A DNA stretch of 46,388 bases, from positions 1 through 46,388 of the forward strand of contig JAAESG010000232.1 in the NCBI GenBank assembly GCA_024229615.1, read 5' to 3'. Of the stretch, positions 1 to 8,196 are shown in pieces; positions within the stretch are counted from its first letter, which is position 1; the number at the start of each line of letters is the position of its first letter. The position numbers were made by a program, and so were the translations under genes. Source of the DNA: Gammaproteobacteria bacterium (GTDB taxonomy: Bacteria; Pseudomonadota; Gammaproteobacteria; GCA-001735895). The notes below the pieces were generated by a model that ran no database searches, was not told the DNA's origin, and saw nothing but the letters and a program-made list of their open reading frames with translations.

Positions 1-91
1 GGCCTGATAAACGGTGGAAATTTTCGCGAAGTAAACCGCAGGCGGCGCAGTCGCCGAGGCATTCGCGAAAATTTCCACCGTTTATCAGGCC
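1..91. repeat. Perfect 30-bp inverted repeat, 31-nt spacer
   Basis: Bases 1-30 and 62-91 are exact reverse complements; the arms start GGCCTGATAAAC and end GTTTATCAGGCC. The spacer can itself form a short GGCG/CGCC stem, so the whole unit could fold into a long hairpin or cruciform. It lies between the left window edge and the small gene at 177-539, and no coding frame was recognised in it. No T-run follows on the plus strand, so it is not a standard intrinsic terminator. It may be a palindromic repeat family member or the edge of a larger element cut by the window. Confidence 0.85.
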
Positions 92-176
92 TTGAAATCT
101 ATTGAGTATTTAAATTCTGGACAGGTTTCGAAAATCGATGCTTTCGGTCTTATCTAAGTGCCATTGTTAACAGGCT

Positions 177-539
177 CTAGGGTTTCTGTTGGCCGATCAC
201 CCATTGATGATCACAGTTCTGACAGCGTGCGTAAATGGGTCGGGCACCGATCCGGACTTCGAAAGCGCCGTAGCTCCCACAGGACTCACAGGTAGCCGAG
301 TTGGCGCATAGCTGGGCAAACGAAAATCGCATCCAGAAACGGCGAAACAATTCGATGATGGCGATTCCGATCAGGTATAAAACGAAAATCGACAGAATCG
401 AAAAGATGCCGGAGAAATTAACCCCGATAAATTCAATGATGGCAACAAACAGGAAGCCGCACATCAGGCAACTCAGCAGCCAGGCGAAGCTGAAAAACAG
501 CTGTCGTTCATGCCAGCGATTGAATTTTATGTTCTGCAT
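177..539 (-). CDS. Small membrane protein with C-terminal zinc ribbon
   Basis: About 120 residues. Two hydrophobic segments in the first half (roughly residues 20-40 and 45-65) are followed by a cytoplasmic-looking tail with two CxxC pairs (CESC and CQNC) about 20 residues apart, the pattern of a single zinc ribbon. I do not recognise the family by name, and no function can be assigned beyond a membrane-anchored zinc-ribbon protein. The ATG at 539 is preferred; a GTG at 554 would add five residues, and neither has a strong ribosome binding site. The gene points towards the inverted repeat at the window edge and is divergent from the SPFH gene at 744. Low-complexity AT-rich DNA separates the two. 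Confidence 0.6.
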   Translation of the reverse strand: MQNIKFNRWHERQLFFSFAWLLSCLMCGFLFVAIIEFIGVNFSGIFSILSIFVLYLIGIAIIELFRRFWMRFSFAQLCANSATCESCGSYGAFEVRIGARPIYARCQNCDHQWVIGQQKP

Positions 540-743
540 GAGCCTGGATTGCACGTATTTTACAAGGCCTGATTAGTATATTCCTGTTGTCGGCGAAATT
601 CCGAAAAGATTTAAATTTGGCCAGTTGCCCATATATATATTTGAATTGCTTCAGTTTTTTCCCACCCATTCATTGCTTTCAGGCAGGAATAGGCTAGAAA
701 CAAGGCTAGATTGAAGCAGCTCACAACAACAGGGAGATGAGCC

Positions 744-2417
744 ATGTTAATGGTATTTTTATCAGTCGCGGCATTGATTGTCGCTGCCGCTATCTCACAG
801 CGCAGTCTCTCCGGAAGACCGGTGATAGACCGGGCGATCAAGGGCTCGCTGGTTGTGTTTGCGATTCTCGGTTTCCTGTCGCGCTCGTTTATCATTGTCG
901 ACGGCGATGAAATCGGTGCGCTGAAACGGATTTATCTCGGTGATCAACTGCCACCGGGACGTATCATCGCGCTCGAGGGTCAAAATGGTCCGCAGGCCGA
1001 GGTGCTTGGACCGGGTTTTCACCTGATTCCGTTCGTGCGGGTTATCAATGAGATTGAGTATTTTCCGGTTCAGGAAGTCCCCGAAGGGCAATACGGATTA
1101 CTCGTGGCGAACGATGGTCGTGCCATCGACGAAGGTGCCTACCTGGCAAATCCATGGCCGGTATCGGCGCAGGAACAGTGGCATAACGCGACTTACTTTC
1201 TCGAAAACGGTGGTCAAAAAGGACCCCAGTACGATGTATTGAAACCCGGTAAATACCGGATAAACCCCTACTTGTTCAAGATCAATAAGTTGCCTGCGAC
1301 CGATGTGCCCACCGGGCATGTGGCAGTCATCCGAAGCAATGTCAAAACAACAAGCGGTACTTGCCCGGATCCAGCGAAATCATTTGGTACCGCCGACAAG
1401 AGTGTCGCCTTGCCGCTGGTACCGAAGGGCTGTGTCGGAGTTTGGGAAGATCCGATTCCCCCAGGACGCTATTACCTGAATGAAAAGGCCTTTGTCTCGA
1501 CGATTATTCCGACCCGGCTGCAGACCTGGGTTTACAAGGGCGGGTATATCGCGCGTCGTATCAACCTGACGGTCTCCGACGAAGGCAAGATCCAGCAGAA
1601 AGAAGTCTCCGAGAAAATAGTGGTTCCGAAGGATGCGGCCGATCGCGCCATCAACGTCCGCGTTGAAGGCTGGACCGTACCAGTCGAGATGCGTGTGGTA
1701 GTCGCAGTGAATCCTGCGAACGCTGCCAAAGTTGTCGCGTCAGTCGGTGGCTTGAAGCAGGTAGAAGACAACATTATCACGCCGGCCATTCGCGATATTT
1801 TGCGTACCATCGGCGGTCACCCGGATCGCAAGGTGCTGGACCTGGTGAAAAAGCGTGGTGAAATCGTCGCTGAAGTAGAGCGGGCGATTGTTCCCGAGGG
1901 ATTGAAAGCCGGCGTAACCATTCAGGAAGTGCGTATGGGCGAGCCGGCGATACCGCCGGAATTGTTGGTCGCCACCTTGCGCGAACAATTGGCGATCCAG
2001 CTCCAGGAAACTTACAAGCAGGAGCAAGATGCGCAACGCGAGCGCATCAAGGTAGAACGTGAGCGGGCTACCGCGGATCAGCAGAAAGAGCTGGTGGCCG
2101 CGGAAATTCGCAAGAAGGCTGCGGAATTCACCAAGGAACAGCTGCGTTTGCTGGGTGAAGGTGAAAAACTGAAGCTGCTTGAAATCGCCAAAGGTCAGGA
2201 AGCCCAGGCACTGGTGCTCGGAAAGGAGGCAGCGTTGCAGCTCGCCGCGCTGGAAATGGCGCTTGAAGCCGCGAAGGAAAATGATCGTATCGTCAAGGTA
2301 CCGACGGTGCAGGTCATCGGTGCGGGTGCCGGCAGCTTTGAAGGTGCCGCGGCAATCCTTGGATCATCCAATATCATCCGCGCGATGCAGGGCCTGGAAA
2401 AGAAGGCGGATCAGTAA
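744..2417 (+). CDS. SPFH/band 7 domain membrane protein
   Basis: 557 residues. Two N-terminal hydrophobic segments (about 1-20 and 33-52) anchor the protein. A long region with repeated PGF/PGRYYL-type turns follows, then an SPFH core (about 270-410). A charged, Gln/Glu/Lys/Arg-rich helical stretch (about 415-500) should form a coiled coil, and the end is Gly/Ala-rich, as in flotillin-like scaffolds. SPFH proteins oligomerise on membranes and organise microdomains or regulate proteases; this one is longer at the N-terminus than HflK/HflC or stomatins. The ATG follows a GGGAGATGAG Shine-Dalgarno region at about 731-740. It stands alone: no NfeD or HflK/C partner is adjacent, and the next gene is convergent. 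Confidence 0.85.
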   Translation: MLMVFLSVAALIVAAAISQRSLSGRPVIDRAIKGSLVVFAILGFLSRSFIIVDGDEIGALKRIYLGDQLPPGRIIALEGQNGPQAEVLGPGFHLIPFVRVINEIEYFPVQEVPEGQYGLLVANDGRAIDEGAYLANPWPVSAQEQWHNATYFLENGGQKGPQYDVLKPGKYRINPYLFKINKLPATDVPTGHVAVIRSNVKTTSGTCPDPAKSFGTADKSVALPLVPKGCVGVWEDPIPPGRYYLNEKAFVSTIIPTRLQTWVYKGGYIARRINLTVSDEGKIQQKEVSEKIVVPKDAADRAINVRVEGWTVPVEMRVVVAVNPANAAKVVASVGGLKQVEDNIITPAIRDILRTIGGHPDRKVLDLVKKRGEIVAEVERAIVPEGLKAGVTIQEVRMGEPAIPPELLVATLREQLAIQLQETYKQEQDAQRERIKVERERATADQQKELVAAEIRKKAAEFTKEQLRLLGEGEKLKLLEIAKGQEAQALVLGKEAALQLAALEMALEAAKENDRIVKVPTVQVIGAGAGSFEGAAAILGSSNIIRAMQGLEKKADQ

Positions 2418-2430
2418 CCGTTATACAGGG

Positions 2431-2456
2431 GCGGTTAGTCGTTCGCGACTAATCGC
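2431..2456. terminator. Hairpin between convergent genes
   Basis: An 11-bp stem with one G-T pair and a TTCG tetraloop sits between the stop of the SPFH gene and the end of the reductase-like gene, overlapping the last codons of the latter. There is no clear T-run on either side, so termination is plausible but not proven. Confidence 0.35.
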
Positions 2457-3202
2457 TGTTGCAACAACTCGCAGGCTTCGCGCCAGGGTTTGAAAGCCTC
2501 TTGCTGTTTTAGCAAGTCGAGCCCGAGTTTGGAAAAAGTCCCTTCGGTTGCAATACCTTCGACAATTTCAGCTGGCGTTTCAACTTTAGTGAGTGCCAGT
2601 TCGGCCGCAGCTTTTGCCATCCCCATGACCAGTTTGCTACTCAAGGCTGGCGGCAAATCGGGCCCCTGGGTTGCCTGGATCAACTCTTCGAATAGCGTGA
2701 AAAACCAGCAGTAGACGCAGGCGAGTACGCTACCTTGCGTAAAATAGGCCTCGTTATCGACCACGATTGAATTGCCACAGTAGTCGAAAAACGCTTCAGC
2801 ATATTCATTAGCCGGGTATATCAGAGTAGGACTGGAGCTGGCTTCAGCGCTGCTGACCGGCATCGCACGCACGATTTTCAGGTCTGTAGGCAACACGCTA
2901 CGCAGTTTTTCGACTTCAATACCAGCTACCACACTGATCAAAACTTGCCCGTCCCTGAATTCGAGTGCGGACAGGGTTGCCAGGCAATCCGCGGGTCGGG
3001 TTGCAATCACCACGTAGTCACTGTTTGAAACGACCGACTGGTTGTCGGCCCGTACTTCGCAGCCATGCTGTAATGCCAGGAATTCGGCCTTTTCATGATT
3101 ACGTGGAGATAACAGAATCGAACCCGTGTATCCGCCACGTCGAACACCCTTGATTGTGTATAGTGCGAGTTCGCCGACACCGATAAATCCGATAGTTTTC
3201 AA
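2435..3202 (-). CDS. Pyrroline-5-carboxylate reductase-like protein
   Basis: 255 residues with an N-terminal Rossmann motif (GFIGVGELA, residues 5-13) and the ProC-type layout: NAD(P)-binding half, then a helical C-terminal half with the EGIATEGTFSK region near residue 220 that resembles the P5CR C-terminal signature. True ProC reduces pyrroline-5-carboxylate to proline. This copy is divergent (GELA rather than the usual GNMA) and may reduce a related imine. It starts with TTG at 3202, four bases inside the end of the upstream PhyH gene, so the two are translationally coupled. That pairing suggests joint action on a proline-like or other small amino acid derivative, which is inference. An alternative is the housekeeping proC. 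Confidence 0.75.
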   Translation of the reverse strand: MKTIGFIGVGELALYTIKGVRRGGYTGSILLSPRNHEKAEFLALQHGCEVRADNQSVVSNSDYVVIATRPADCLATLSALEFRDGQVLISVVAGIEVEKLRSVLPTDLKIVRAMPVSSAEASSSPTLIYPANEYAEAFFDYCGNSIVVDNEAYFTQGSVLACVYCWFFTLFEELIQATQGPDLPPALSSKLVMGMAKAAAELALTKVETPAEIVEGIATEGTFSKLGLDLLKQQEAFKPWREACELLQQRLVAND

Positions 3203-4008
3203 TCGTGCCCCCTGGAAAAATCGTTGCGCCCCGAGCGATCTTCTCCGCGCAGTAAAAACAGTGCCCGGTTTGAATAACCATGTGGTGAACCGGCGTTTTC
3301 CTTGATTTTGCCACTGTTGTGGTTGTAGAAACTGCTGGCAGGCATGATACGCAACACCAGCCCCATACGACGTTTATCCGAATGATTCGCATCCGAACCA
3401 TGCACCAGGTAGACATCGTGCAGCGAGATCTGTCCGGGTTCGAGCAGGATGTCGCGCGCCTGCGTCAAATCGATCTGGTCGTCATCGATAACCTGTGCCA
3501 ACGTGTAGTCGTCACGATGTTCGAAATGATGTTTATAGATCTGGTGATTACGATGTGATCCCGGGATGAAACGCATACACCCCTGTTCAGGGGTCGAACC
3601 GTCCAGCGAGATCCACACGGTGATCGTTTCCAGCGGCTCGATCGGGTAGTAATCGCCATCCTGGTGCCAGGGTGTGGCTTTTCCATTCCTTGCCGGTTTG
3701 CCGAATATGGTGACACCCCAGAGAATAAAATCCCCCCCGATCAATTGTTCGACCATACCGAGAATTTCCGGAATGTGCGCGAAATCGAGCCATTCGGGAT
3801 TGCCCTTGACGCCATAAGCGCCGTTCGCGTCGAGATGCGGGCCGAGGATAAAATCCGCCGAAAACTCAGGATTGTCATGGTTATCTTCGAGCAAGTTTCG
3901 ATAAAGCCGGCTGATACGAGCCAGGGATGATTCGGGGAGGCGATAATGCGCCGGAATTACCAGGCCATCACGGTGATAGGTTTCGATTTCCTGATCGGTC
4001 AGTGGCAT
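3199..4008 (-). CDS. Phytanoyl-CoA dioxygenase (PhyH) family protein
   Basis: 269 residues, a typical length for PhyH-type Fe(II)/2-oxoglutarate dioxygenases. The facial triad is visible as H115-x-D117 (in PWHQDGD) and H203 (in LVHGS). R214 or R220 lies where the 2-oxoglutarate carboxylate is normally bound. Family members hydroxylate small molecules, including ectoine, proline-like compounds and natural products. The substrate here is unknown. The gene is the first of a two-gene minus-strand unit and overlaps the reductase-like gene by four bases. It is divergent from the truncated YrbL-like gene at 4081. Confidence 0.85.
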   Translation of the reverse strand: MPLTDQEIETYHRDGLVIPAHYRLPESSLARISRLYRNLLEDNHDNPEFSADFILGPHLDANGAYGVKGNPEWLDFAHIPEILGMVEQLIGGDFILWGVTIFGKPARNGKATPWHQDGDYYPIEPLETITVWISLDGSTPEQGCMRFIPGSHRNHQIYKHHFEHRDDYTLAQVIDDDQIDLTQARDILLEPGQISLHDVYLVHGSDANHSDKRRMGLVLRIMPASSFYNHNSGKIKENAGSPHGYSNRALFLLRGEDRSGRNDFSRGHD

Positions 4009-4080
4009 CGCCAGAGCATATTACAAAGCTGTAAACGGGTACAGCCAAGGGTCGCAAATCGTGATATCTTTTTCGGCGCG

Positions 4081-4374
4081 ATGAATTCTATGATACTCGA
4101 GATAAGTAGTGAACCGATCGGGGTAGGGCAGGAACGTGCCTGCTACCGGCACCCACAAGATCCGGACAAAGTGGTTAAAATCCAGAAAACTGCGAGTGAC
4201 AAGCAAACTCGCCGTGAGCTCACTCTGTATGATCGATTGGCGCGTCGAGGTATGACGAACTTCGAGCATATTCCACAGTATTACGGTCGGCTGCAAAATT
4301 ACTCGGCTGAAATGATGCGCGAAATTGGTGGCAGCCCGAAAACGATCGAGGCGGCTTACAGGAGGCAGGGATAA
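4081..4374 (+). pseudogene. Truncated YrbL-like gene
   Basis: From ATG 4081 the frame encodes about 97 residues whose first 75 match the start of the PhoP-regulatory-network YrbL family (GVGQERACYRHPQDPDKVVK, then RRELTLYDRL and IPQYYG). YrbL proteins are about 200 residues and kinase-like in fold. Here the match is lost after the QYYG motif and the frame stops at 4374, ten bases before a MITE-like element begins. The second half of the family is absent in frame. Residual similarity after the element (4626-4811) may be the lost 3' end. An upstream in-frame extension exists but starts inside the divergent gene and lacks family similarity. Confidence 0.6.
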
Positions 4375-4386
4375 GGAGATATGACT

Positions 4387-4605
4387 AGCCCGCATTTCTC
4401 ACCACCTTTCTACTGCGACGACACTATGCCGCACCCTGCCTGCATTTGGCTCGGTCAGAGCGCTCGACATAGTGTCAACTATGTCTGCGCACCCTCCGAA
4501 CATTGGTTGCCGGTAACTGCAAGCAATGCTCGGAGTGGTCGCAAAATACAGGCAGGGCACGACCTCTCGTCGTCTCGCTACGAAAGCTGGTGAGAAATGC
4601 GGGCT
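4387..4605. mobile_element. MITE-like palindromic element, copy 1 (219 bp)
   Basis: The ends are near-perfect inverted repeats: the left begins AGCCCGCATTTCTCACCA and the right is its complement with one mismatch over about 25 bases. Inside are further paired arms (GACACTATG with CATAGTGTC; a CCCTGCCTG block with CAGGCAGGG; TCCGAACATTG with CAATGCTCGGA), so the single strand could fold into a multi-arm structure. No transposase is encoded. A second copy lies at 44994-45237. Both sides of copy 1 show TA next to GCCCGC/GCGGGC, compatible with a TA target duplication, but this is not proven. It lies just after the broken YrbL frame. Confidence 0.85.
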
Positions 4606-4838
4606 AGGAAAAACAACGAATTAAAAGCTTTCTTCAGGCTTATTCCGACACGTCGCATCGGGAACTGCTGATCATCGATTTGTGCGGTAATGCTATCGGC
4701 AAGCGCTTGCGATCCGATGGGTTAAGATTTTCTGATGGTTATTCTGACGCGTTCGCGATTCCACTTCCCGGAGCCCTGGTTACCTGGTCACAAGAGCCAG
4801 GTGCGAGGTGAGTTAGTCAGTTTCAGCGAATGGTATCT
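4606..4838. other. Gene-free stretch, possible YrbL 3' remnant
   Basis: No intact gene. One plus-strand frame (about 4626-4811) stays open and includes ELLIIDLCGNAIGK, which is reminiscent of the DGIGN region late in YrbL-type proteins. It has no start codon, so I read it as a possible decayed 3' end of the gene interrupted upstream. The match is short and could be chance. Confidence 0.3.
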
Positions 4839-5201
4839 CTAGACGGATTCGCTGGCTGACTGACATTCGAGGCACAGGCCCGCGAAAGGTTGCGCTTGCA
4901 GGCGCGCAAAGCCGACAGGCTCCTCGCATTGCAGGCAGTAACCATATTCACCGTTGTCGACACGACGCAGCGCCGATACAACCCGTTGTAACAACCGGGT
5001 TGCCTGCTGCTGGTTGGCGAGCGCCATTTGCTGTTGCTGAATCGCATCGATGCGCGAAACCCGCCCCACCGATTGTTGATCGAGTTCCACCGGTTTGGTC
5101 GCTGAGGCCACGCTCGCTAACTGTGTTTCAAGTTCCTGTTGCTTTTCACTCAGCAAGATACGCAGCTGATCGATTTGTGATTGTTTGAGTTCAGGCAACA
5201 T
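4839..5201 (-). CDS. TraR/DksA-type C4 zinc-finger protein
   Basis: 120 residues: an N-terminal coiled-coil region (about 5-80, Gln/Leu/Glu-rich) followed by a C-terminal zinc finger with C89, C92, C110 and C113 (C-X2-C-X17-C-X2-C) and the YGYCLQCEEP/LCLECQ context typical of the family. DksA-like proteins bind RNA polymerase through the secondary channel and alter initiation. This is shorter than canonical DksA (about 150 residues) and lacks its usual N-terminal part, so it is better called DksA-like. It starts three bases after the stop of the glycosyltransferase gene, so it is co-transcribed as the last gene of the polysaccharide operon. Confidence 0.85.
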   Translation of the reverse strand: MLPELKQSQIDQLRILLSEKQQELETQLASVASATKPVELDQQSVGRVSRIDAIQQQQMALANQQQATRLLQRVVSALRRVDNGEYGYCLQCEEPVGFARLQAQPFAGLCLECQSASESV

Positions 5202-5204
5202 GAT

Positions 5205-6041
5205 TCAAGTGTATTCAGCAGGCATCTCAACGCTTGATTCGATACCGAATTCGGTGCGAGTGACCTTGTTGCTGCGGGTATGCTGGCGGATTCTACGATT
5301 CCTCGCGATCGACTCGGGGCATGCGTAACCTCGACCATGATCCAGGTGTACGCAGCTGCAACGATGACGCACCTGGCGAGGTTTGATACCCATGTTCATC
5401 AGGCGTTCACCGAATTCGCGATCCTGCCCGCCATATTGCATGCGCTCATCAAAACCATTGGTGGTGAGGATATGTTTTTTCCAGGTGGAGGAACTGTGTC
5501 CATTCCAGGTCGTGCGGGTGATTGTGAGTTTATCGAGGAATGCAGCCAGGGTTGGGTTCGAAAGCAGCTTGACCAGCTTTGGGGTAAACGGCACGCCGTG
5601 TTTCAGCAGCCAACCGGGACGGGTGCAATGACCGTCAATGATGTTCTGTCGGGTAATTGCGCGCGACACTTCGATAGGCAACTTGAAATAACCCCCGGAC
5701 AGCATTGTGTTTTCGGCTGCCAGATCGATATGATTTTTAACAAAATCAGGGTGGGGGATGCAATCACCGTCGGTAAAGATCAGGTATTCACCACCGCTTG
5801 CGAGAATGGCATTGTTCAGCGCCCGACACTTCTGAAAACCGTCGTCTTCGTGCCAGATATGTCGAATCGGAATATCGATCTCGGATTTCATCGACTCGAC
5901 CAGCTCCCGGGTCTCTGCTGTGGAACCATCGTCTGCGATGATGATTTCAAAGTCGCGATAGCTTTGCACCGAGAATCCCCACAGAGTTTTCTGCAGCCAT
6001 TTCGGATGGTTGTGAGTGGTGAACATGACCGCTGCAAACAT
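5205..6041 (-). CDS. Family 2 glycosyltransferase with galactosyltransferase-type C-terminus
   Basis: 278 residues from the ATG at 6041, which shares one base with the upstream TGA (TGATG). The GT-A fold is clear: the nucleotide-binding start with TTHNHPKWL, then ADDGST, then the DxD-like TDGDC near residue 100. The C-terminal GFDERMQYGGQDREF region matches the galactosyltransferase C-terminal domain found in chondroitin-synthase-like GT2 enzymes. It likely adds a sugar to lipopolysaccharide core or a capsule-like glycan on the cytoplasmic membrane face. A further upstream ATG (6080) would overlap the previous gene by 40 bases and adds residues unlike the family, so it was not chosen. Confidence 0.85.
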   Translation of the reverse strand: MFAAVMFTTHNHPKWLQKTLWGFSVQSYRDFEIIIADDGSTAETRELVESMKSEIDIPIRHIWHEDDGFQKCRALNNAILASGGEYLIFTDGDCIPHPDFVKNHIDLAAENTMLSGGYFKLPIEVSRAITRQNIIDGHCTRPGWLLKHGVPFTPKLVKLLSNPTLAAFLDKLTITRTTWNGHSSSTWKKHILTTNGFDERMQYGGQDREFGERLMNMGIKPRQVRHRCSCVHLDHGRGYACPESIARNRRIRQHTRSNKVTRTEFGIESSVEMPAEYT

Positions 6042-7174
6042 CAGTTTAGCCCGTCGTAGATCGATTCCAGTTTGGCGCATTGTTTGCGTACGTCAAACAG
6101 CTGTTCGACACGCTGACGTCCCGCATTACCCATATTGTGACGCAGGCTCGAGTTTTCCAGCAAGCTCTCGATGTTATGCGCAAGCCCCGCCACATCCTTT
6201 TCCTCACACAGCAAGGCAGTGGCCTGATCTTCGACCGCTTCGACGAGTCCGCCACTGCGAAAACTGACCACCGGGGTCTGCAGTGCCTGGGCCTCCAGAA
6301 AAACCATGCCGAGACCTTCTGCGTCACCGCTTTCCGCAGTAATGCTGGGGGCGACGAACAACCAGCAACGCGCCAGATGCTCACGGATCTGGGTCGCACT
6401 GGCCGTACCTGCAAATTCGACATTCAACTGGCGAGTCTCCACCTCCTGTTGCAGTGAGGACTTCAAGTCCCCCTCGCCGACGATGGTCAGGTGCAGTTCG
6501 GGTATGCGTTGCTTGAGCTGTTGCATCGCTTGCAACAGGTAAGTGCAGCCTTTTTTCTCAACCAGGCGGCCGACGAAAAGTAGTGAAGGCTCATCGGTTT
6601 CATTTTTCTGCTGGGTGAATTTATCAAGATCGATGCCAATATAATGCTGAACCAACTTGTGTTCAGGGCAACCCCTGTTGAGTGCCTGTTCGGCAATGAA
6701 CTCCGATACCGCGATGATCTTGTCGACTTGTGCGAAAAACCGGCGATTAACCGGGCTTTGTGCAACCGCGTTTTCATGTTTGGTAATGTCGTGTCCGTGA
6801 ACCGTGGTTACCACGGGCAGGGCGAGTCTTTGCGCTAGCTGGAGAGCGTCCAGGCCATCGTTAAAAAAGTGAGCGTGTATCAGCGAAGGCGAATGGCTGG
6901 CGATGGCGTCGATCCAGGTCTTGCCGCCCCCGAAACCTTTGCGCATAAGGAACTTCGACATTGCCGCCATACTGCTGTGTTCTTGCAACAGGATTCGGCT
7001 AGACCCATCGAGCATTTCAAATCCGGAACTGTCTTTCTGGTAGCCACAGAAGAGGGCTTTGTAGGTAGGCAGGAGTCGACCCTGGTCGGCGATAAATGTC
7101 TCCGAGTATGAAAGCAGGCGTTTGCGAAAAATAGCAACAGTCGGGGTCAAGGTAGTTAACTCGTGTGTGGCCAA
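6041..7174 (-). CDS. Family 4 glycosyltransferase
   Basis: 377 residues with a GT-B layout. An N-terminal acceptor half includes IHAHFFNDG and TVHGHDI; the C-terminal donor half has LFVGRLVEKKG and the E-x7-E motif (EGLGMVFLEAQ), as in WcaL/AmsK-type retaining GT4 enzymes. It probably builds lipopolysaccharide or exopolysaccharide repeat units. The start is TTG at 7174, 20 bases after the stop of the upstream GT2. The stop codon is shared with the start of the next gene, so translation is coupled. Confidence 0.88.
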   Translation of the reverse strand: MATHELTTLTPTVAIFRKRLLSYSETFIADQGRLLPTYKALFCGYQKDSSGFEMLDGSSRILLQEHSSMAAMSKFLMRKGFGGGKTWIDAIASHSPSLIHAHFFNDGLDALQLAQRLALPVVTTVHGHDITKHENAVAQSPVNRRFFAQVDKIIAVSEFIAEQALNRGCPEHKLVQHYIGIDLDKFTQQKNETDEPSLLFVGRLVEKKGCTYLLQAMQQLKQRIPELHLTIVGEGDLKSSLQQEVETRQLNVEFAGTASATQIREHLARCWLFVAPSITAESGDAEGLGMVFLEAQALQTPVVSFRSGGLVEAVEDQATALLCEEKDVAGLAHNIESLLENSSLRHNMGNAGRQRVEQLFDVRKQCAKLESIYDGLN

Positions 7175-7194
7175 GCCAGAGGTCGGTATTGATA

Positions 7195-8196
7195 TCAGGC
7201 TTGTGACAGGTTTCGTCTTATTTGCTTGAGTGCCAGTCGTAATTTAATATAGCGGCTTAGGCTGCGCAGGCCAAGCCCGTCTGCCAGAATAAGGTGAAAA
7301 AACCGAATATCCCATTGTTGACACTTTTGTTCGATCGTATGCAGTACAGGTCCGGCGCTGGCCGCAGGAATCTTGCGACATTCTCGTGCGACCTGGGTCA
7401 TGGTGCGTACCAGCAAGTCCTTATGTGCTTTTTTCTGACGGGGATTGGAAGCAAATTTCCCGCAAGACTCAACCGCGGAAATCCAGTCGATATACGAGCC
7501 TTTCTCGTATTTTCGGCCGGTAGATCCCGTCAAATGTTTGCGATAATAGTAGATATCCTTGTTCAGCAGTACCAGTGACCTGGCTGAGGCAAACAATTCG
7601 CTGAAAAACAGTAGGTCCTGTGCCATGCGAACGCCGACCGGCAAACGTATCGTGCCGAATTTGTCGCGACGGTACATCTTACCGCCTATATGCCCACGCA
7701 CCCTGGCGTGTTCATACAGAGCGGTTAACACATCGGCCCCGGACAGCAAGGTAGTTGCATTTACCGAGTCCGGGGCAGAGCGGCGGGATTTCTCATCGAA
7801 CAGGACCAGATTACCTTTGATGACATCGGCGCCGTAATACTCGATCGCATCGAACATTTCCGTGAGTGCCGAGACAGGCAGGATATCATCGGGATCGACG
7901 CACATCAGGTAACGTCCGCGCGCTTTCTCGAGGCCGAGGTTGCGAGCGACGCTGACACCACCATTTGTTTCACTTTCGATGAGTTTAAACCGGTTGGGAA
8001 GGTCGTACGTAAATTGACGGCATATCTCGATACTGCCGTCAGTCGAGCAATCGTCGACCAGGATGATTTCGTAGTCGTGCGCGAAATCCTGTTGGGCCAA
8101 ACTTAGCAGTCCCTCCTCGATGTAAGCGGCGACATTGAAAACCGGAACGATGATCGACACCATTAATTTATCATTGCTGGTCATAGTGTCATTCAT
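7195..8196 (-). CDS. Family 2 glycosyltransferase
   Basis: 333 residues from ATG 8196. It starts with MVSIIVPVFNVAAYIEE, the standard GT2 opening, followed by VDDCSTDGS and the DxD motif in CVDPDD. The remaining about 200 residues resemble EpsJ/WcaA-like family members with a helical end. It overlaps the upstream ligase gene by eight bases. ATG codons at 8220 or 8184 are alternatives; 8220 would overlap the ligase gene by 32 bases. Role: transfer of a sugar during surface polysaccharide assembly, inferred from its neighbours. Confidence 0.85.
   Translation of the reverse strand: MNDTMTSNDKLMVSIIVPVFNVAAYIEEGLLSLAQQDFAHDYEIILVDDCSTDGSIEICRQFTYDLPNRFKLIESETNGGVSVARNLGLEKARGRYLMCVDPDDILPVSALTEMFDAIEYYGADVIKGNLVLFDEKSRRSAPDSVNATTLLSGADVLTALYEHARVRGHIGGKMYRRDKFGTIRLPVGVRMAQDLLFFSELFASARSLVLLNKDIYYYRKHLTGSTGRKYEKGSYIDWISAVESCGKFASNPRQKKAHKDLLVRTMTQVARECRKIPAASAGPVLHTIEQKCQQWDIRFFHLILADGLGLRSLSRYIKLRLALKQIRRNLSQA

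Noticed and set aside
4381-4593. A 70-codon frame starting at 4381
   Set aside because: It lies almost entirely inside the MITE-like palindrome and is not kept in the second copy.
4381-4610. A longer direct target duplication around the MITE
   Set aside because: Beyond TA (or CTAG, which is part of the palindromic ends) no direct repeat is shared by the flanks, and copy 2 does not show one.
5280-6059. A 259-codon plus-strand frame
   Set aside because: It is antisense to the GT2 glycosyltransferase, which has clear motifs. No domain or ribosome binding site supports it.
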